Both the position numbers and the translations under genes were made by a program. Under the pieces are notes generated by a model that worked only from the letters and a program-made list of their open reading frames with translations, was not told the DNA's origin and searched no databases. Below, one piece after another: positions 10,062 through 19,380 of a stretch of 64,000 bases of DNA. The stretch lies in assembly GCA_022571215.1 (NCBI GenBank), contig JACZYG010000003.1:84868-148867 (forward strand), in the 5' to 3' direction. Origin of the DNA: Fidelibacterota bacterium (GTDB lineage: Bacteria > Fidelibacterota > SORT01). How positions within the stretch are numbered: position 1 is the first letter of the stretch; every line of letters begins with the position of its first letter.

Positions 10062-11459
10062 TTAACTTTCGAAACTCTGTTTATTGGTCATCTTATCTAC
10101 TTTTATCGGATAATCTCCGCTAAAACATGCCGTACAGAAATTTGAGTGATCCATTCCTGTTGCATCAAGCATTCCTTTTAGAGAGAGATAATGGAGTGAA
10201 TCCACATCGAGATATTCTTTAATTTCTTCAACACTCATATTATTCGCTATAAGTTCATCGGAGGTAGGAAAATCCATTCCATAAAAACAGGGGTGTTTTA
10301 TGGGAGGACTTGATACTCTGACATGGACTTCCTTACATCCGGCTTTTTTGAGTAATCTCGTAAGTTTTTTCAGTGTTGTGCCTCTAACTATAGAATCCTC
10401 TACTACTATAACTTTCTTGTCTTTTAATACGCCCCCTACGGGATTGAACTTAATCTTTACGCTGAAATCCCGCTGAGACTGTCTCGGATTGATGAATGTC
10501 CTCCCAACATAATGATTCCTGATCAACCCGATTTCAAATTTTTTGCCTGATTGAGAAGAATATCCCAATGCAGCCGTATTACTGCTGTCAGGAACTGAAA
10601 TAACTATATCAGCATCCTCGATATCTGCTTCATCGGCAAGATTATTACCTAACTTTCTCCGTGTCTTATCAACGAACTCACCGAAAACCCGGCTATCGGG
10701 ACGGGAAAAATACACATACTCAAATATACAATATTTCGGAGTGCTCTCACCCTTGTGTGAGTGCAGACCGTCCTCGTCAATTACGATTATCTCACCCGGC
10801 TCAACATCCCTAAGATATTCCGCCTCGACGAGATCTAAGGCACAAGATTCGGAAGCGAAGATATAATTATCGCCTAATTTGCCGACACATAAAGGTCTGA
10901 ATCCGTAGGAATCCCTGAATGCGATCAGCTTATCCCCTGTCATTATAACAATGGAATATGCGCCTTTAACAAAAGAGAGGGCGTCTCTAATTTTATCTTC
11001 AATCGAATCTTCTTTACTCCGAGCGATAAGGTGAACCAGGAGCTCGGTATCGGTAGTAGTCTGAAAGATAGTTCCTTCCTTCATCAGTTTTTTTCTTAAC
11101 GAAGTAGTATTTACAAGATTGCCATTATGAGATATTGCTATTTGATAGTCGAGCAAATTAAAAACAAGCGGTTGAATATTCGCAATTTTGGAAGCGCCCG
11201 TAGTTGAATACCTGTTATGCCCGATTGCAATATGACCCTTCAATTGCTCGAGAGTTTCGGCGTTCGAAAAAATGTCAGCCACCAATCCCATTCCGAGATG
11301 CTTATAGGATTTTTTGCCGTCTGTGGAGACAATCCCTGACGATTCCTGCCCTCTATGCTGGAGAGCAAATAATCCGTGATAAGTTATTGTCGAAGCTTCC
11401 GGGTGTCCGTAAATTCCGAATACTCCGCACTTTTCGTTTATACTGCTTTTACGATTCAT
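10062..11459 (-). CDS. purF: amidophosphoribosyltransferase, Fe-S type
   Basis: First committed step of purine synthesis: PRPP plus glutamine to phosphoribosylamine. 465 residues from the ATG at 11459, preceded by a GAGGA Shine-Dalgarno and overlapping the PHP gene by 11 bp; an upstream extension to 11609 lies inside that gene and is rejected. The propeptide MNRKSSINEK precedes the N-terminal nucleophile Cys (CGVFGIYGH). The PRPP-binding motif is VIVVEDSIVRGTT. Four Cys (KYCIFEY, HPCFYGM, FCTAC) match the 4Fe-4S ligands of the Bacillus subtilis-type enzyme, so it is probably oxygen-labile. Confidence 0.97.
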   Translation of the reverse strand: MNRKSSINEKCGVFGIYGHPEASTITYHGLFALQHRGQESSGIVSTDGKKSYKHLGMGLVADIFSNAETLEQLKGHIAIGHNRYSTTGASKIANIQPLVFNLLDYQIAISHNGNLVNTTSLRKKLMKEGTIFQTTTDTELLVHLIARSKEDSIEDKIRDALSFVKGAYSIVIMTGDKLIAFRDSYGFRPLCVGKLGDNYIFASESCALDLVEAEYLRDVEPGEIIVIDEDGLHSHKGESTPKYCIFEYVYFSRPDSRVFGEFVDKTRRKLGNNLADEADIEDADIVISVPDSSNTAALGYSSQSGKKFEIGLIRNHYVGRTFINPRQSQRDFSVKIKFNPVGGVLKDKKVIVVEDSIVRGTTLKKLTRLLKKAGCKEVHVRVSSPPIKHPCFYGMDFPTSDELIANNMSVEEIKEYLDVDSLHYLSLKGMLDATGMDHSNFCTACFSGDYPIKVDKMTNKQSFES

Positions 11460-12516
11460 TAGAATCCTCTTTCTGTAACCGTATGTGATTAGAATATATC
11501 CATCCTTTACCGCCTTGATATACCTCAACTCTATAGACACCCGGTTCCTTAACGATTCTTGAAGCGGAGTCGCCGCTAACCCTTCCACCTCGTTTTCCGT
11601 TATATACAAATCTGATTACCGCATCGGCGGGTAGAATTACCTGAAGATTCACTCCCTCCTCAGGTATCTCTACTGTTTGACCCATGTTATATCTCTTTCC
11701 ATCCGCTTCAGCCCAAAATCTAAATCCCCGGGCATCACCCAACTTGTAATTGCTGATAAAACACCTTGCGCTCCTTATAGCATTGATAAACCTGTTCTTA
11801 CTGTCAATTACATGATCCCCTGGATTTAACGGTTCATAAAAAAGCAGATGAGTCCTTATTGTTTTAAACAGAACTTTATAAGGGAATACCTTAACTTTAA
11901 TTCCTATTGACAGTTTATGGATATATTGATGCGCATCTACGCCACCTATGCCGCTGACGCGTCTCTGTATGTTCAGTTCATCCCATTTCTCTAATATTCT
12001 GTCAGTTGGAGTGATCAATGAAGACCTTGGATGCAGCCATCGCCACACTTTATTCCATTTAGTAAGTCCTTCCATCCAGTGGGACATCTGGTTCCATATT
12101 TCTATAGAATCGAATCCATCAAGTTCCCAGTGCGTCCAGGGATAAGGTGGATATGAAACAAGGTGACTACGGATTTCATCCGGATGGGCAATAATTCCTA
12201 ATGCGCCCTTTTTCGCAGCGGTGTCTACATATTCATCAACTAAATAATCTTTGGGCATCACCTTATCAATATCAAATATCATGTAATGATTTTCATCATT
12301 CGTGTCATTGTGTTCATAACCGAATAGCGATAATAATCCGTCATTCCACCCTTCGTAGCCGTCCTCAATTGGTTTCAAAGTAAAATGATCCGTGAACATC
12401 AAGTAGTCGAGTCCCACAGAATTTCCTGCATCGATGACTTCTTCGATCCTTCCCGAACCATCTGAATAGACCGAATGCATGTGAATGCAGCCTACTTTTT
12501 CGTGAAGTTCATTCAT
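11449..12516 (-). CDS. PHP-domain metal-dependent phosphoesterase
   Basis: 355 residues. The polymerase/histidinol phosphatase (PHP) motifs appear in order: HMHSVYSDGSG (residues 12-22), TDH (near 42), AHPDE (near 115) and GVDAHQ (near 192). Together they supply the trinuclear metal-site ligands. The last 90 residues look like an added beta domain. The substrate is unknown; relatives hydrolyse nucleotides or sugar phosphates. It overlaps the upstream DUF2279-like gene by 4 bp (ATGA) and purF by 11 bp, so all three should be one transcript. That hints at nucleotide-related work but does not prove it. Confidence 0.88.
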   Translation of the reverse strand: MNELHEKVGCIHMHSVYSDGSGRIEEVIDAGNSVGLDYLMFTDHFTLKPIEDGYEGWNDGLLSLFGYEHNDTNDENHYMIFDIDKVMPKDYLVDEYVDTAAKKGALGIIAHPDEIRSHLVSYPPYPWTHWELDGFDSIEIWNQMSHWMEGLTKWNKVWRWLHPRSSLITPTDRILEKWDELNIQRRVSGIGGVDAHQYIHKLSIGIKVKVFPYKVLFKTIRTHLLFYEPLNPGDHVIDSKNRFINAIRSARCFISNYKLGDARGFRFWAEADGKRYNMGQTVEIPEEGVNLQVILPADAVIRFVYNGKRGGRVSGDSASRIVKEPGVYRVEVYQGGKGWIYSNHIRLQKEDSNES

Positions 12517-12896
12517 CTGAGATTATTCGCTATGAACCATCCCGCTGCAATACCCACCATATCAACAGCCAAATCCTTCATGCTAAAATGGTTACCCTCT
12601 TCTCCTCTATCCTTAATTTCTTTCCCGAGTCCAACTAAAATTGAGAATGGAATGCTTACTGATAGTGAAGTTGTATTCGAAAAACCAAAAGGTTTTTTCA
12701 TATAATAATAGGTACTTGTTGTAAGGATCAGGCTAACAGAAAAATGTTTCAACTTGTCTATACCAGTCCAAGCATCCACTTTTTTAAATTCGCTCGCTGA
12801 AGTTATTCTAAGATATAAATTCGGTTTCGATTTAGAAAAAGATGCCGAATCGGCCCATAATTCCAAGCTCATGTACAGGATGAAAAATGAAATCAA
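12513..12896 (-). CDS. DUF2279/YfiM-like envelope protein
   Basis: 127 residues in the frame opened by TTG 12896. The conserved pattern is DKLKHFSVS, then GLGKEIKDR, then FSMKDLAVDMVGIAAGW, as in DUF2279/YfiM-type proteins of unknown function. Hydrophobic stretches lie at both ends. The start is uncertain. In frame upstream, the codons after the previous gene's TAG (from ATC 12920) would encode a Lys-containing n-region ahead of the hydrophobic stretch, like a signal peptide, but no ATG, GTG or TTG is available there. It overlaps the PHP gene by 4 bp. Confidence 0.65.
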   Translation of the reverse strand: MISFFILYMSLELWADSASFSKSKPNLYLRITSASEFKKVDAWTGIDKLKHFSVSLILTTSTYYYMKKPFGFSNTTSLSVSIPFSILVGLGKEIKDRGEEGNHFSMKDLAVDMVGIAAGWFIANNLR

Positions 12897-12920
12897 TCCT
12901 AAGTTTTTGATAGTCTTGAT

Positions 12921-14300
12921 CTACTGAAACTCCTTTCCAAGTAACACGGCTAATATAATAACTCCTACGGCAACCGGGGCAAAATATTTTATGAGCACAT
13001 TCCAGACGTTATACTTAAAATATGATCTCCCTCCGGTTGACAGTTCCTCTTCCTTTAGTGATTTCGACAGTATCCATCCGGTAAATACTGCTATGAAAAA
13101 TCCTCCCACAGGTAATAAATAGTTTGACGCGAGATAATCAAACGTATTGAAAAATCCCGCTGTAGTCGGTCTGCCCCAAATATTAAAATTAGATAACCAG
13201 CCCACAGCGCCATTTGATAACGCCGAGAATGTTCCAAAAACAAATATGGCGCCGCCTGTGATCAAGGTAGATTTTTTCCTATTCCAATTCAGTTCGTCTA
13301 TGAAATAGGATGCCACGACTTCCAATAGTGAAATAGCTGATGTTAAGGCAGCAAATGCAACGAGAGTAAAGAATAGAATTGAAAAATATGTTCCGCCCGG
13401 CATTTGCATAAATACGACAGGAAGCGTGGTAAATAAGATTCCCGCGCTTTTTGTCGGCACAAGATCAAATGTAAAAATAATCGGAAATATTATCAAGCAC
13501 GCTAAAATCGCGATTGCTGTGTCAAGCAGCGAAACAGTGAGCGCCGCATTCGGAATAGATTCATTCTTATGCATATAAGAACCGTATGTCATCATTGCGC
13601 CCATTCCAAGGCTTAGCGAGAAAAACGCGTGTCCAAGCGCCTCAAGAAATCCCGCTCCCGAAAGTTCAGAGAAATTGGGACGGAATAAAAATGTTATCGC
13701 TCTTCCCGCGCCCTCCGTGCTTAACGACACGGCTACAAGTATCAATATTATCACAAATAGGATTGGCATAAGTAATCGAGCAGCCCGCTCAAGACCTCCT
13801 TTTACCCCTCCGATGACAACAAACATTGTTATTCCCATAAAGATAGCATGCCAAAAGACCTGCCTAAACGGGTCAGACACAAAAGTTACAAATTGCTGCG
13901 TCACTTGATCATGTGATTGATCTATGAAAGCGCCGGAAATTGATTTTACCACATATTCAAGCGTCCACCCGGCAACCACACTATAATATGAAAGTATAAT
14001 AAAGCCGGTTGAAACTCCTAACCAACCGAGCCATGTCCATTTTTTCCCTCCTAACTTTTTCATCGCGCCCACCGGGCTAAGTTGAGTTTTCCTGCCTATA
14101 ACTATCTCGGCTATCATAATTGGCACGCCGATAGCAAGAATTGCCATGAGGTAGGTCAGCACAAATGCGCCTCCATCATTCGTATACGTCATATACGGGA
14201 ACTTCCATAAATTTCCCAATCCAATAGCTGAACCTGCCGCTGCGAGTATAAAACCTATCTTGGACCCCCATTTCTCTCTACCATTGTCAGTTGAATTCAT
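12921..14300 (-). CDS. sodium:neurotransmitter symporter (SNF family) transporter
   Basis: 459 residues with 11-12 membrane helices. Helix 1 has the LeuT-type Na+/substrate site (GSAIGLGNLWKFPYMTYTND), followed by GGAFVLTYL. Bacterial members import amino acids (tryptophan, leucine, alanine) with Na+. A strong Shine-Dalgarno (GGAAGGG) precedes ATG 14300. It lies 14 bp after the DUF5683 gene and 24 bp before the DUF2279-like one, inside the leftward operon. Substrate is not predictable here. Confidence 0.94.
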   Translation of the reverse strand: MNSTDNGREKWGSKIGFILAAAGSAIGLGNLWKFPYMTYTNDGGAFVLTYLMAILAIGVPIMIAEIVIGRKTQLSPVGAMKKLGGKKWTWLGWLGVSTGFIILSYYSVVAGWTLEYVVKSISGAFIDQSHDQVTQQFVTFVSDPFRQVFWHAIFMGITMFVVIGGVKGGLERAARLLMPILFVIILILVAVSLSTEGAGRAITFLFRPNFSELSGAGFLEALGHAFFSLSLGMGAMMTYGSYMHKNESIPNAALTVSLLDTAIAILACLIIFPIIFTFDLVPTKSAGILFTTLPVVFMQMPGGTYFSILFFTLVAFAALTSAISLLEVVASYFIDELNWNRKKSTLITGGAIFVFGTFSALSNGAVGWLSNFNIWGRPTTAGFFNTFDYLASNYLLPVGGFFIAVFTGWILSKSLKEEELSTGGRSYFKYNVWNVLIKYFAPVAVGVIILAVLLGKEFQ

Positions 14301-14314
14301 TACCCTTCCTATTG

Positions 14315-14818
14315 TTAAAATGTTAAACGCAGCTGCAATTGTAAAGAACGTAATCTATCATCCGGTTTTAATCCGACTGATAAATCTTTGTCGCTATTAA
14401 GTCCATATAAATGAGCATCAACATATGCGTCACCCAGCGCTAACAAATAACCTGCGCCAAACAACCAAGCCCACCCGTTTCGCAGATTTTCCTTCGTTTC
14501 TATTTGATCCTCGGTAGCATTCAGGCTTTTATCATTTTTTAATTTGTTAACGTCTTTGTCAATGGCGGAATATCGGTATACAAAATACGATTCCCCTCCT
14601 AAATAAACGAGAGCTTTAATGTATTTGTTATTATAAACCTGACCCCAGCCCGGCAAAATAGCTGAACGTATCATCGCGCCCATCGGAGATTTGGATTTTA
14701 TCAACTTCGATTCAGCTTTCTTCGATTGATAAAGATACGATTTATCATTGTGCTGAGCCTTAACGTATGACGGAAATAATAAAATAAAACATGTTAAAAG
14801 AAAAACCGTAAATCTCAT
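14315..14818 (-). CDS. DUF5683-domain envelope protein
   Basis: 167 residues. Signal peptide (MRFTVFLLTCFILLFPSYVKA) then a DUF5683 core with the hallmark SAILPGWGQVYNNKYIKA near residue 52 and two hydrophobic segments (about 68-85 and 112-130). DUF5683 is typical of Bacteroidetes and relatives and has no assigned function. The same motif occurs in the C-terminal part of the PEGA protein at 28896-30314. Its ATG overlaps the lipid kinase stop by 4 bp. Confidence 0.82.
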   Translation of the reverse strand: MRFTVFLLTCFILLFPSYVKAQHNDKSYLYQSKKAESKLIKSKSPMGAMIRSAILPGWGQVYNNKYIKALVYLGGESYFVYRYSAIDKDVNKLKNDKSLNATEDQIETKENLRNGWAWLFGAGYLLALGDAYVDAHLYGLNSDKDLSVGLKPDDRLRSLQLQLRLTF

Positions 14819-15696
14819 TGCGCGGAATTCCCAACGACCTTCAAAGCAGATTTAAGAATAGACGCTTCTACCTTATGCGCATTCAACGTAATCACCTCAC
14901 CGTCCACATGAACAGGCATTGGGAATTCACTCTCAATTATGATTGATTCTCCTTTAATAGTTTCTACTTCTTTCAATTTGTTAAGATTCCCGGTTAAGGC
15001 TTTGTTCAAGTTCAGTAATAATTTCATATAACTTATATTGCGAATAATTGTCACATCGAATAAACCGTCATTATTTTTAGCATCCGGAGCCACTATAAAA
15101 CCGCCGCCTTCGCTTTTTGAGTTGCATATTGATATCATAAATATCTTCTCTTCGACGAGTCTTCCATTCAGACTTATTTTAAGAGGAATAGATTGATACC
15201 TCAAAGCTGTTTTCACCACACCCCAAATGTAAACTGACATACCCTTTAAGTATTTTATGCTCTTCACAACCTCGCTGACTGTTCCATTAAACCCCACTCC
15301 AGCTGTGTTTAGACTGATTCTGTCATTTACCTTTATAACATCTATCAGATGAACCTTATCCGATAAAATAATATCAACAGCATCGCTGATTTTCGCCGGG
15401 ATTCCAATTTCATTAGCAAAATCATTCCCGGAACCGAGCGGAATTACTCCAAAAATCGCATCACTGCCGACCAATCCTTCCCCAACCTCGTTCACCGTAC
15501 CGTCACCTCCGAGCGCTATTACCTTTTGAAATTTTGTTGATGCCTCTCTCGAAATATCCACAGCGTGACGGGGATTGGTAGAGTATTCGTATTCAAAATC
15601 CGCTCCTCGCTCTTCAAATTCCTTTATGACTTTCACGCTTAACTTAGAGGCTTTCCCTCTTCCGGCGGCAGGATTGATAATTAATTTAATACTCAA
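14815..15696 (-). CDS. diacylglycerol kinase-family lipid kinase (YegS/DagK type)
   Basis: 293 residues, normal length. The N-terminal motif LIINPAAGRGKA and the nucleotide-binding GGDGTVNEV (about residues 63-71) with PLGSGNDFANEIG define the DAGK catalytic domain. A C-terminal beta domain contains GGGFIVAPDAKNNDG. It phosphorylates diacylglycerol, sphingosine-like or related lipids at the membrane; the exact lipid is unknown. It starts at TTG with AGGGAT upstream, 10 bp after ridA, and is 4 bp-coupled to the DUF5683 gene. Confidence 0.92.
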   Translation of the reverse strand: MSIKLIINPAAGRGKASKLSVKVIKEFEERGADFEYEYSTNPRHAVDISREASTKFQKVIALGGDGTVNEVGEGLVGSDAIFGVIPLGSGNDFANEIGIPAKISDAVDIILSDKVHLIDVIKVNDRISLNTAGVGFNGTVSEVVKSIKYLKGMSVYIWGVVKTALRYQSIPLKISLNGRLVEEKIFMISICNSKSEGGGFIVAPDAKNNDGLFDVTIIRNISYMKLLLNLNKALTGNLNKLKEVETIKGESIIIESEFPMPVHVDGEVITLNAHKVEASILKSALKVVGNSAQ

Positions 15697-15705
15697 ATAT
15701 AATCC

Positions 15706-16089
15706 CTATTCTACTTCGGCAATACATTCGATTTCAATGTCTGTATTGAGTGGCAATTTCGATACCTGAACCGCTGCTCTCGCGGGAGGCTCAGAAGGGA
15801 AAAATTCTTGATACACTTCATTCACTTCGGCAAAATTAGACAAGTCGGTCAAAAAAACATTTGTTTTTACGACCCTATCCATCTTGGTTCCGGAGGCTTC
15901 AATTATATTTTTCAGATTATTTAATACCTGCCTAACTCTCTCCTTAAAATTCCCCGTAACTAATTCGCCGTTATCAGGGTTTATCGGCACCTGCCCTGAA
16001 ACGAATAGAAGATTCCCTACTTTCACCGCCTGACTGTAAGCACCTAACGGTTGAGGAGCGTTATTTGTATGTACTATTTGTTTGGTCAT
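15706..16089 (-). CDS. ridA: RidA-family enamine/imine deaminase
   Basis: 127 residues, the family's length. The signature GNLLFVSGQVPINPDNGE, the mid-segment VVKTNVFLTDLSNFAEVN, and the C-terminal PARAAVQVSKLPLNTDIEIE with the conserved Arg place it in the RidA/YjgF family. RidA hydrolyses reactive 2-aminoacrylate-type enamines released by PLP enzymes. It is the first gene of the leftward run, with a 348 bp intergenic region upstream. Confidence 0.95.
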   Translation of the reverse strand: MTKQIVHTNNAPQPLGAYSQAVKVGNLLFVSGQVPINPDNGELVTGNFKERVRQVLNNLKNIIEASGTKMDRVVKTNVFLTDLSNFAEVNEVYQEFFPSEPPARAAVQVSKLPLNTDIEIECIAEVE

Positions 16090-16131
16090 TTTTTTCCGTT
16101 ATTTCATTTTATGGATGATATTTCGTTGGTT

Positions 16132-16147
16132 TTGAAAAACTTTTCAA
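16132..16147. repeat. inverted repeat, candidate operator upstream of ridA
   Basis: A perfect 7+7 inverted repeat (TTGAAAA / TTTTCAA, 2 bp apart), with another TTTTTTCAA copy beginning a few bases later. It lies 43 bp upstream of the ridA start, where a repressor or polymerase could bind. Chance occurrence in AT-rich DNA is not excluded. Confidence 0.3.
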
Positions 16148-16199
16148 TACTTTTTTCAACAGAAATATGATAGACTAAGTAAGAGTTGAATTTAAAGAT

Positions 16200-16304
16200 A
16201 TGTACATCAGAATCATGATATATCCGATTTTGTTACTATTAATAATGGCCGGCTTACTTTTCCTGTCAGTGTATAAATTGATTTTATACCATATATACGT
16301 ATAA
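16200..16304 (+). CDS. possible 34-residue single-pass membrane peptide
   Basis: ATG to TAA encodes 34 residues with a basic N-terminus (MYIRIM), one hydrophobic segment (YPILLLLIMAGLLFLSVY) and a short tail. That is the layout of bacterial small membrane proteins. The upstream Shine-Dalgarno is weak. It lies in the ridA-glnE gap, oriented with glnE. AT-rich DNA easily encodes hydrophobic peptides by chance, so this is only a candidate. Confidence 0.25.
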   Translation: MYIRIMIYPILLLLIMAGLLFLSVYKLILYHIYV

Positions 16305-16437
16305 TGTCAAATTCTTTTTACTACTAACTCCAAAAAGATGACTATCCAAATCTATAATTGTTAAAACCCTGCCTTGAAGTCCTATCCTCAAAATGATATA
16401 TTTACGTAGCCATGATACCACACTATAAAACAACACG

Positions 16438-19380
16438 ATGATGTATCGAAAATCACAGTTGAAATTATTCAGTGATCAAGATAGCGCTGAAAGAAATTTG
16501 CTGTCGATATCCAAAATTCTCGATACACCTATTGATGAACTGAATATTGAGAAAATGTTCCGTCATAACCCTGATGCCGACCAGGCGCTGAACATTCTTG
16601 AGCGTTATGTCAAAGTTTACAAAGATGAATTTACCGGTAAGATAACTTCATCAATCCCATATATAAAAGATTTGGTCAGACTGTTCGGTCATAGCGAATA
16701 TTATTCCGATGTACTACTTCGCAGAAACGATATTCATAAACGACTATTTTCTGAAAACGGCATCGAGACTTCCTTTTCTGTACGCGGTAAAAATAAGTAT
16801 TTTATTTATACCACAGAAAACAGTTTAGAAAAGGCGTTACATGAACTGCGATTATATAAGGAAGAATCTTTCTTTAAAATAGGTATGCGTAATATTACAG
16901 GAAAGGTGAACCTTGAAAATACGATACGAGACCTATCTTTATTAGCAGATTTTGTAATTCAAAATGTTCTGCATCTCGCTAAGCTATCCTTGAAAGATAA
17001 ATATAAAATAGAGGAAGACAGCTTCTGTATTATAAGCGTCGGGAAACTCGGCGGAATGGAGTTGAATTATAGTTCTGACGTTGACCTTCTTTATATATTT
17101 AACAATAATGAAACAAATCATAACGCACAAAATTCGCAAGACTCTTTTGCCTACTATTCAGATTTAGCAAGCAGGGTCACCAAGACATTAAGCGATAACG
17201 ATGGTCTTCTGCAAATGTATCGTGTGGATTTACGCTTGCGTCCGAATGGAGAAGCAGGACCAATTGTTAGAGACGTAGCAGGATATATACGGTACTATGA
17301 ACGAAGTGGACAGACATGGGAAAGACAAATGCTAATTAAAGCGCGAGTATGCGCAGGAAATAGTAATACAGGCGATACTTTCTTAGAGAGAATCAGACCA
17401 TGGGTTTATTCTCAGGTGCACGAGATATCCTATATAAAAGAGATTTATCATGTTAAAATGAGGAGTGAACAAAAATTTCTTGATAGCGTGAATATCAAAC
17501 TAAGCCCCGGCGGTATTCGGGATATAGAAACTATCTGTCAGACTCTCCAACATCTTTATGGTGGCGGTGACTCAAGGTTGAGAGGATTGGGTACTTTAAA
17601 ATCTATTAAGCTCCTGACTAACAACGGCAAACTCACATCTATTGAGTCGGATACTTTAATAAAAGCTTACGTATTCTTTCGAAACGTCGAACATGCCCTT
17701 CAGTATCCCCTGAATAGGCAAAATCATACTTTACCTTCCCAGGAGTCCAAATTAGTAGTCCTTTCACGAAAATTGAATTTTAAAGAGTATAAAGATTTTA
17801 CTGAAGAATTAGAAAAGTATCTTAAAGGGATAAGAAATATTTTTGAAGATCTCTTCAGAACTGAAGTTAAGGATATAAGAACCGAACTGATATTCGATGC
17901 AAATTATGTCGTTAAAGACCAATTAAAAGTGATGAAAGAATTGGGTTTCAATGAGTTAGAAAGTTCACTTAAGAATATACAATATCTATTTGAAGGGCAT
18001 CCGCCGGACAAATTTCCAGAATCTACAAAGTCAAAATTTATGAATATTTGGAATCTGGTATATCACGGTATCAATAAAACTGCCGATATGGATATTACGT
18101 TGAACAATTTAGAAAAAATTATTCACTCGTACAATTCACCCGCTATAATCTATGATCTGTTCGCTCAGCAACCTGATTTTCTTAAATTAATGATTCTTTT
18201 AGCTGGTAATTCCACAAGAATGGCAGACCTCCTGTCTATTCATCCTGAACTATTTGACACAATAATACAGCCTGAAGGAGATTTCGATTTAGATTCTCTC
18301 AAAAATTACTTTAACTCTATCCTTATCACGGCTGATAATTCGGGTGATACAAATAAAAAGTCATATGTTTTCGTGCAAAAGAGAATGATGAGTATATATC
18401 TATGGCAATTCCTGGGAAACAAGCCAATTTCACACGTTCAAAAATTACTGACCGACAGCGCCGATATAGTCGTTAAAGAGATAGTTGAACAACTTTACTT
18501 TACCAATGGATTAAACATACCGTTAACGTTACTCGCCTTAGGTAAATTTGGAAGTGGCGAGATGGGATTTCATAGCGATGTTGACCTACTTTTTCTACTG
18601 ACACCGACATCCGATAACCAATATAACTCAAAAGATATGGATACGGCTTCTAAATTTATACACTTGTTCAACAAAAAAATATCTGATCAAAAAAGCTCGA
18701 TACCGTTGTATATCACCGATTACAAAATTCGCCCGGAGGGTAAGAATTCGCCTCTAATCAGTACTTTAGATGATTTTAATGAATACCTGATAAATAGAGC
18801 TTTACAGTGGGAAATAACTGCTTTAACGAAAATTCGCGCAATATGGAGTAGCCGGAATTCATTACCGAATGTTGAAAACGACATCAGAAATATAATTTTT
18901 AATAAGGGTCTCAAGAAGGACGACCTTAAGGATTTCATTAGGATAATAGACAAAACGCGCAAAGAGAAACTGACTTCGGATGAATTCAACTTAAAGTGGT
19001 CTAAAGGCGGTACTGCTGATATTGAGCATATATGTCAACTATATCAGTTACGGTTTTCAAACGAAATTCACACGTTGAATGATAAACGATCTACATTATC
19101 TATAATAAAACTGCTTTACGAAAATGATCTTCTTAGTTCATCTGAAGTGAAGATATTGACAGAATCATATAATTTTTACCGAACACTCGAACAGCATCTG
19201 TTCATGTCCGCGAATATTGAAAACTATACTCTACCAAAAGATCGGGTCAAAAAAAACTACATTGCGGGAATAATGGGTAAGAGCAGCGCGAAGGAGATTG
19301 ATGATCTGATCTCCATTATAAGTGATTCGGTGAAATCGATCATAAGCGATTTATATATTAATCTTAAACGGTCCCTCTGA
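16438..19380 (+). CDS. glnE: bifunctional glutamine synthetase adenylyltransferase/deadenylylase
   Basis: 980 residues (E. coli GlnE is about 945). Two nucleotidyltransferase domains are visible: GKLGGMELNYSSDVDLLYIF near residue 202 and GKFGSGEMGFHSDVDLLFLL near 702, each followed by an all-helical GlnD-type domain. Both keep the G-x11-D-x-D metal site, so adenylylation and deadenylylation of type I glutamine synthetase both look intact. The start is ATG 16438 or the next ATG codon; an in-frame stop lies just upstream. Its 3' end overlaps the convergent glnD by 17 bp. glnA and glnB are not in the window. Confidence 0.95.
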   Translation: MMYRKSQLKLFSDQDSAERNLLSISKILDTPIDELNIEKMFRHNPDADQALNILERYVKVYKDEFTGKITSSIPYIKDLVRLFGHSEYYSDVLLRRNDIHKRLFSENGIETSFSVRGKNKYFIYTTENSLEKALHELRLYKEESFFKIGMRNITGKVNLENTIRDLSLLADFVIQNVLHLAKLSLKDKYKIEEDSFCIISVGKLGGMELNYSSDVDLLYIFNNNETNHNAQNSQDSFAYYSDLASRVTKTLSDNDGLLQMYRVDLRLRPNGEAGPIVRDVAGYIRYYERSGQTWERQMLIKARVCAGNSNTGDTFLERIRPWVYSQVHEISYIKEIYHVKMRSEQKFLDSVNIKLSPGGIRDIETICQTLQHLYGGGDSRLRGLGTLKSIKLLTNNGKLTSIESDTLIKAYVFFRNVEHALQYPLNRQNHTLPSQESKLVVLSRKLNFKEYKDFTEELEKYLKGIRNIFEDLFRTEVKDIRTELIFDANYVVKDQLKVMKELGFNELESSLKNIQYLFEGHPPDKFPESTKSKFMNIWNLVYHGINKTADMDITLNNLEKIIHSYNSPAIIYDLFAQQPDFLKLMILLAGNSTRMADLLSIHPELFDTIIQPEGDFDLDSLKNYFNSILITADNSGDTNKKSYVFVQKRMMSIYLWQFLGNKPISHVQKLLTDSADIVVKEIVEQLYFTNGLNIPLTLLALGKFGSGEMGFHSDVDLLFLLTPTSDNQYNSKDMDTASKFIHLFNKKISDQKSSIPLYITDYKIRPEGKNSPLISTLDDFNEYLINRALQWEITALTKIRAIWSSRNSLPNVENDIRNIIFNKGLKKDDLKDFIRIIDKTRKEKLTSDEFNLKWSKGGTADIEHICQLYQLRFSNEIHTLNDKRSTLSIIKLLYENDLLSSSEVKILTESYNFYRTLEQHLFMSANIENYTLPKDRVKKNYIAGIMGKSSAKEIDDLISIISDSVKSIISDLYINLKRSL

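Larger units (their letters stand above)
16090..16437. other. intergenic region between divergent ridA and glnE
   Basis: 348 bp without an established gene, strongly AT-rich. It must contain the promoters of ridA (leftward) and glnE (rightward). I see an inverted repeat at 16132-16147 and a possible 34-codon membrane peptide at 16200-16304; the rest shows nothing recognisable. Confidence 0.6.

Noticed and set aside
11460..11609. N-terminal extension of purF
   Set aside because: It lies inside the PHP gene. The family's propeptide and catalytic Cys follow directly from ATG 11459, which has its own Shine-Dalgarno.
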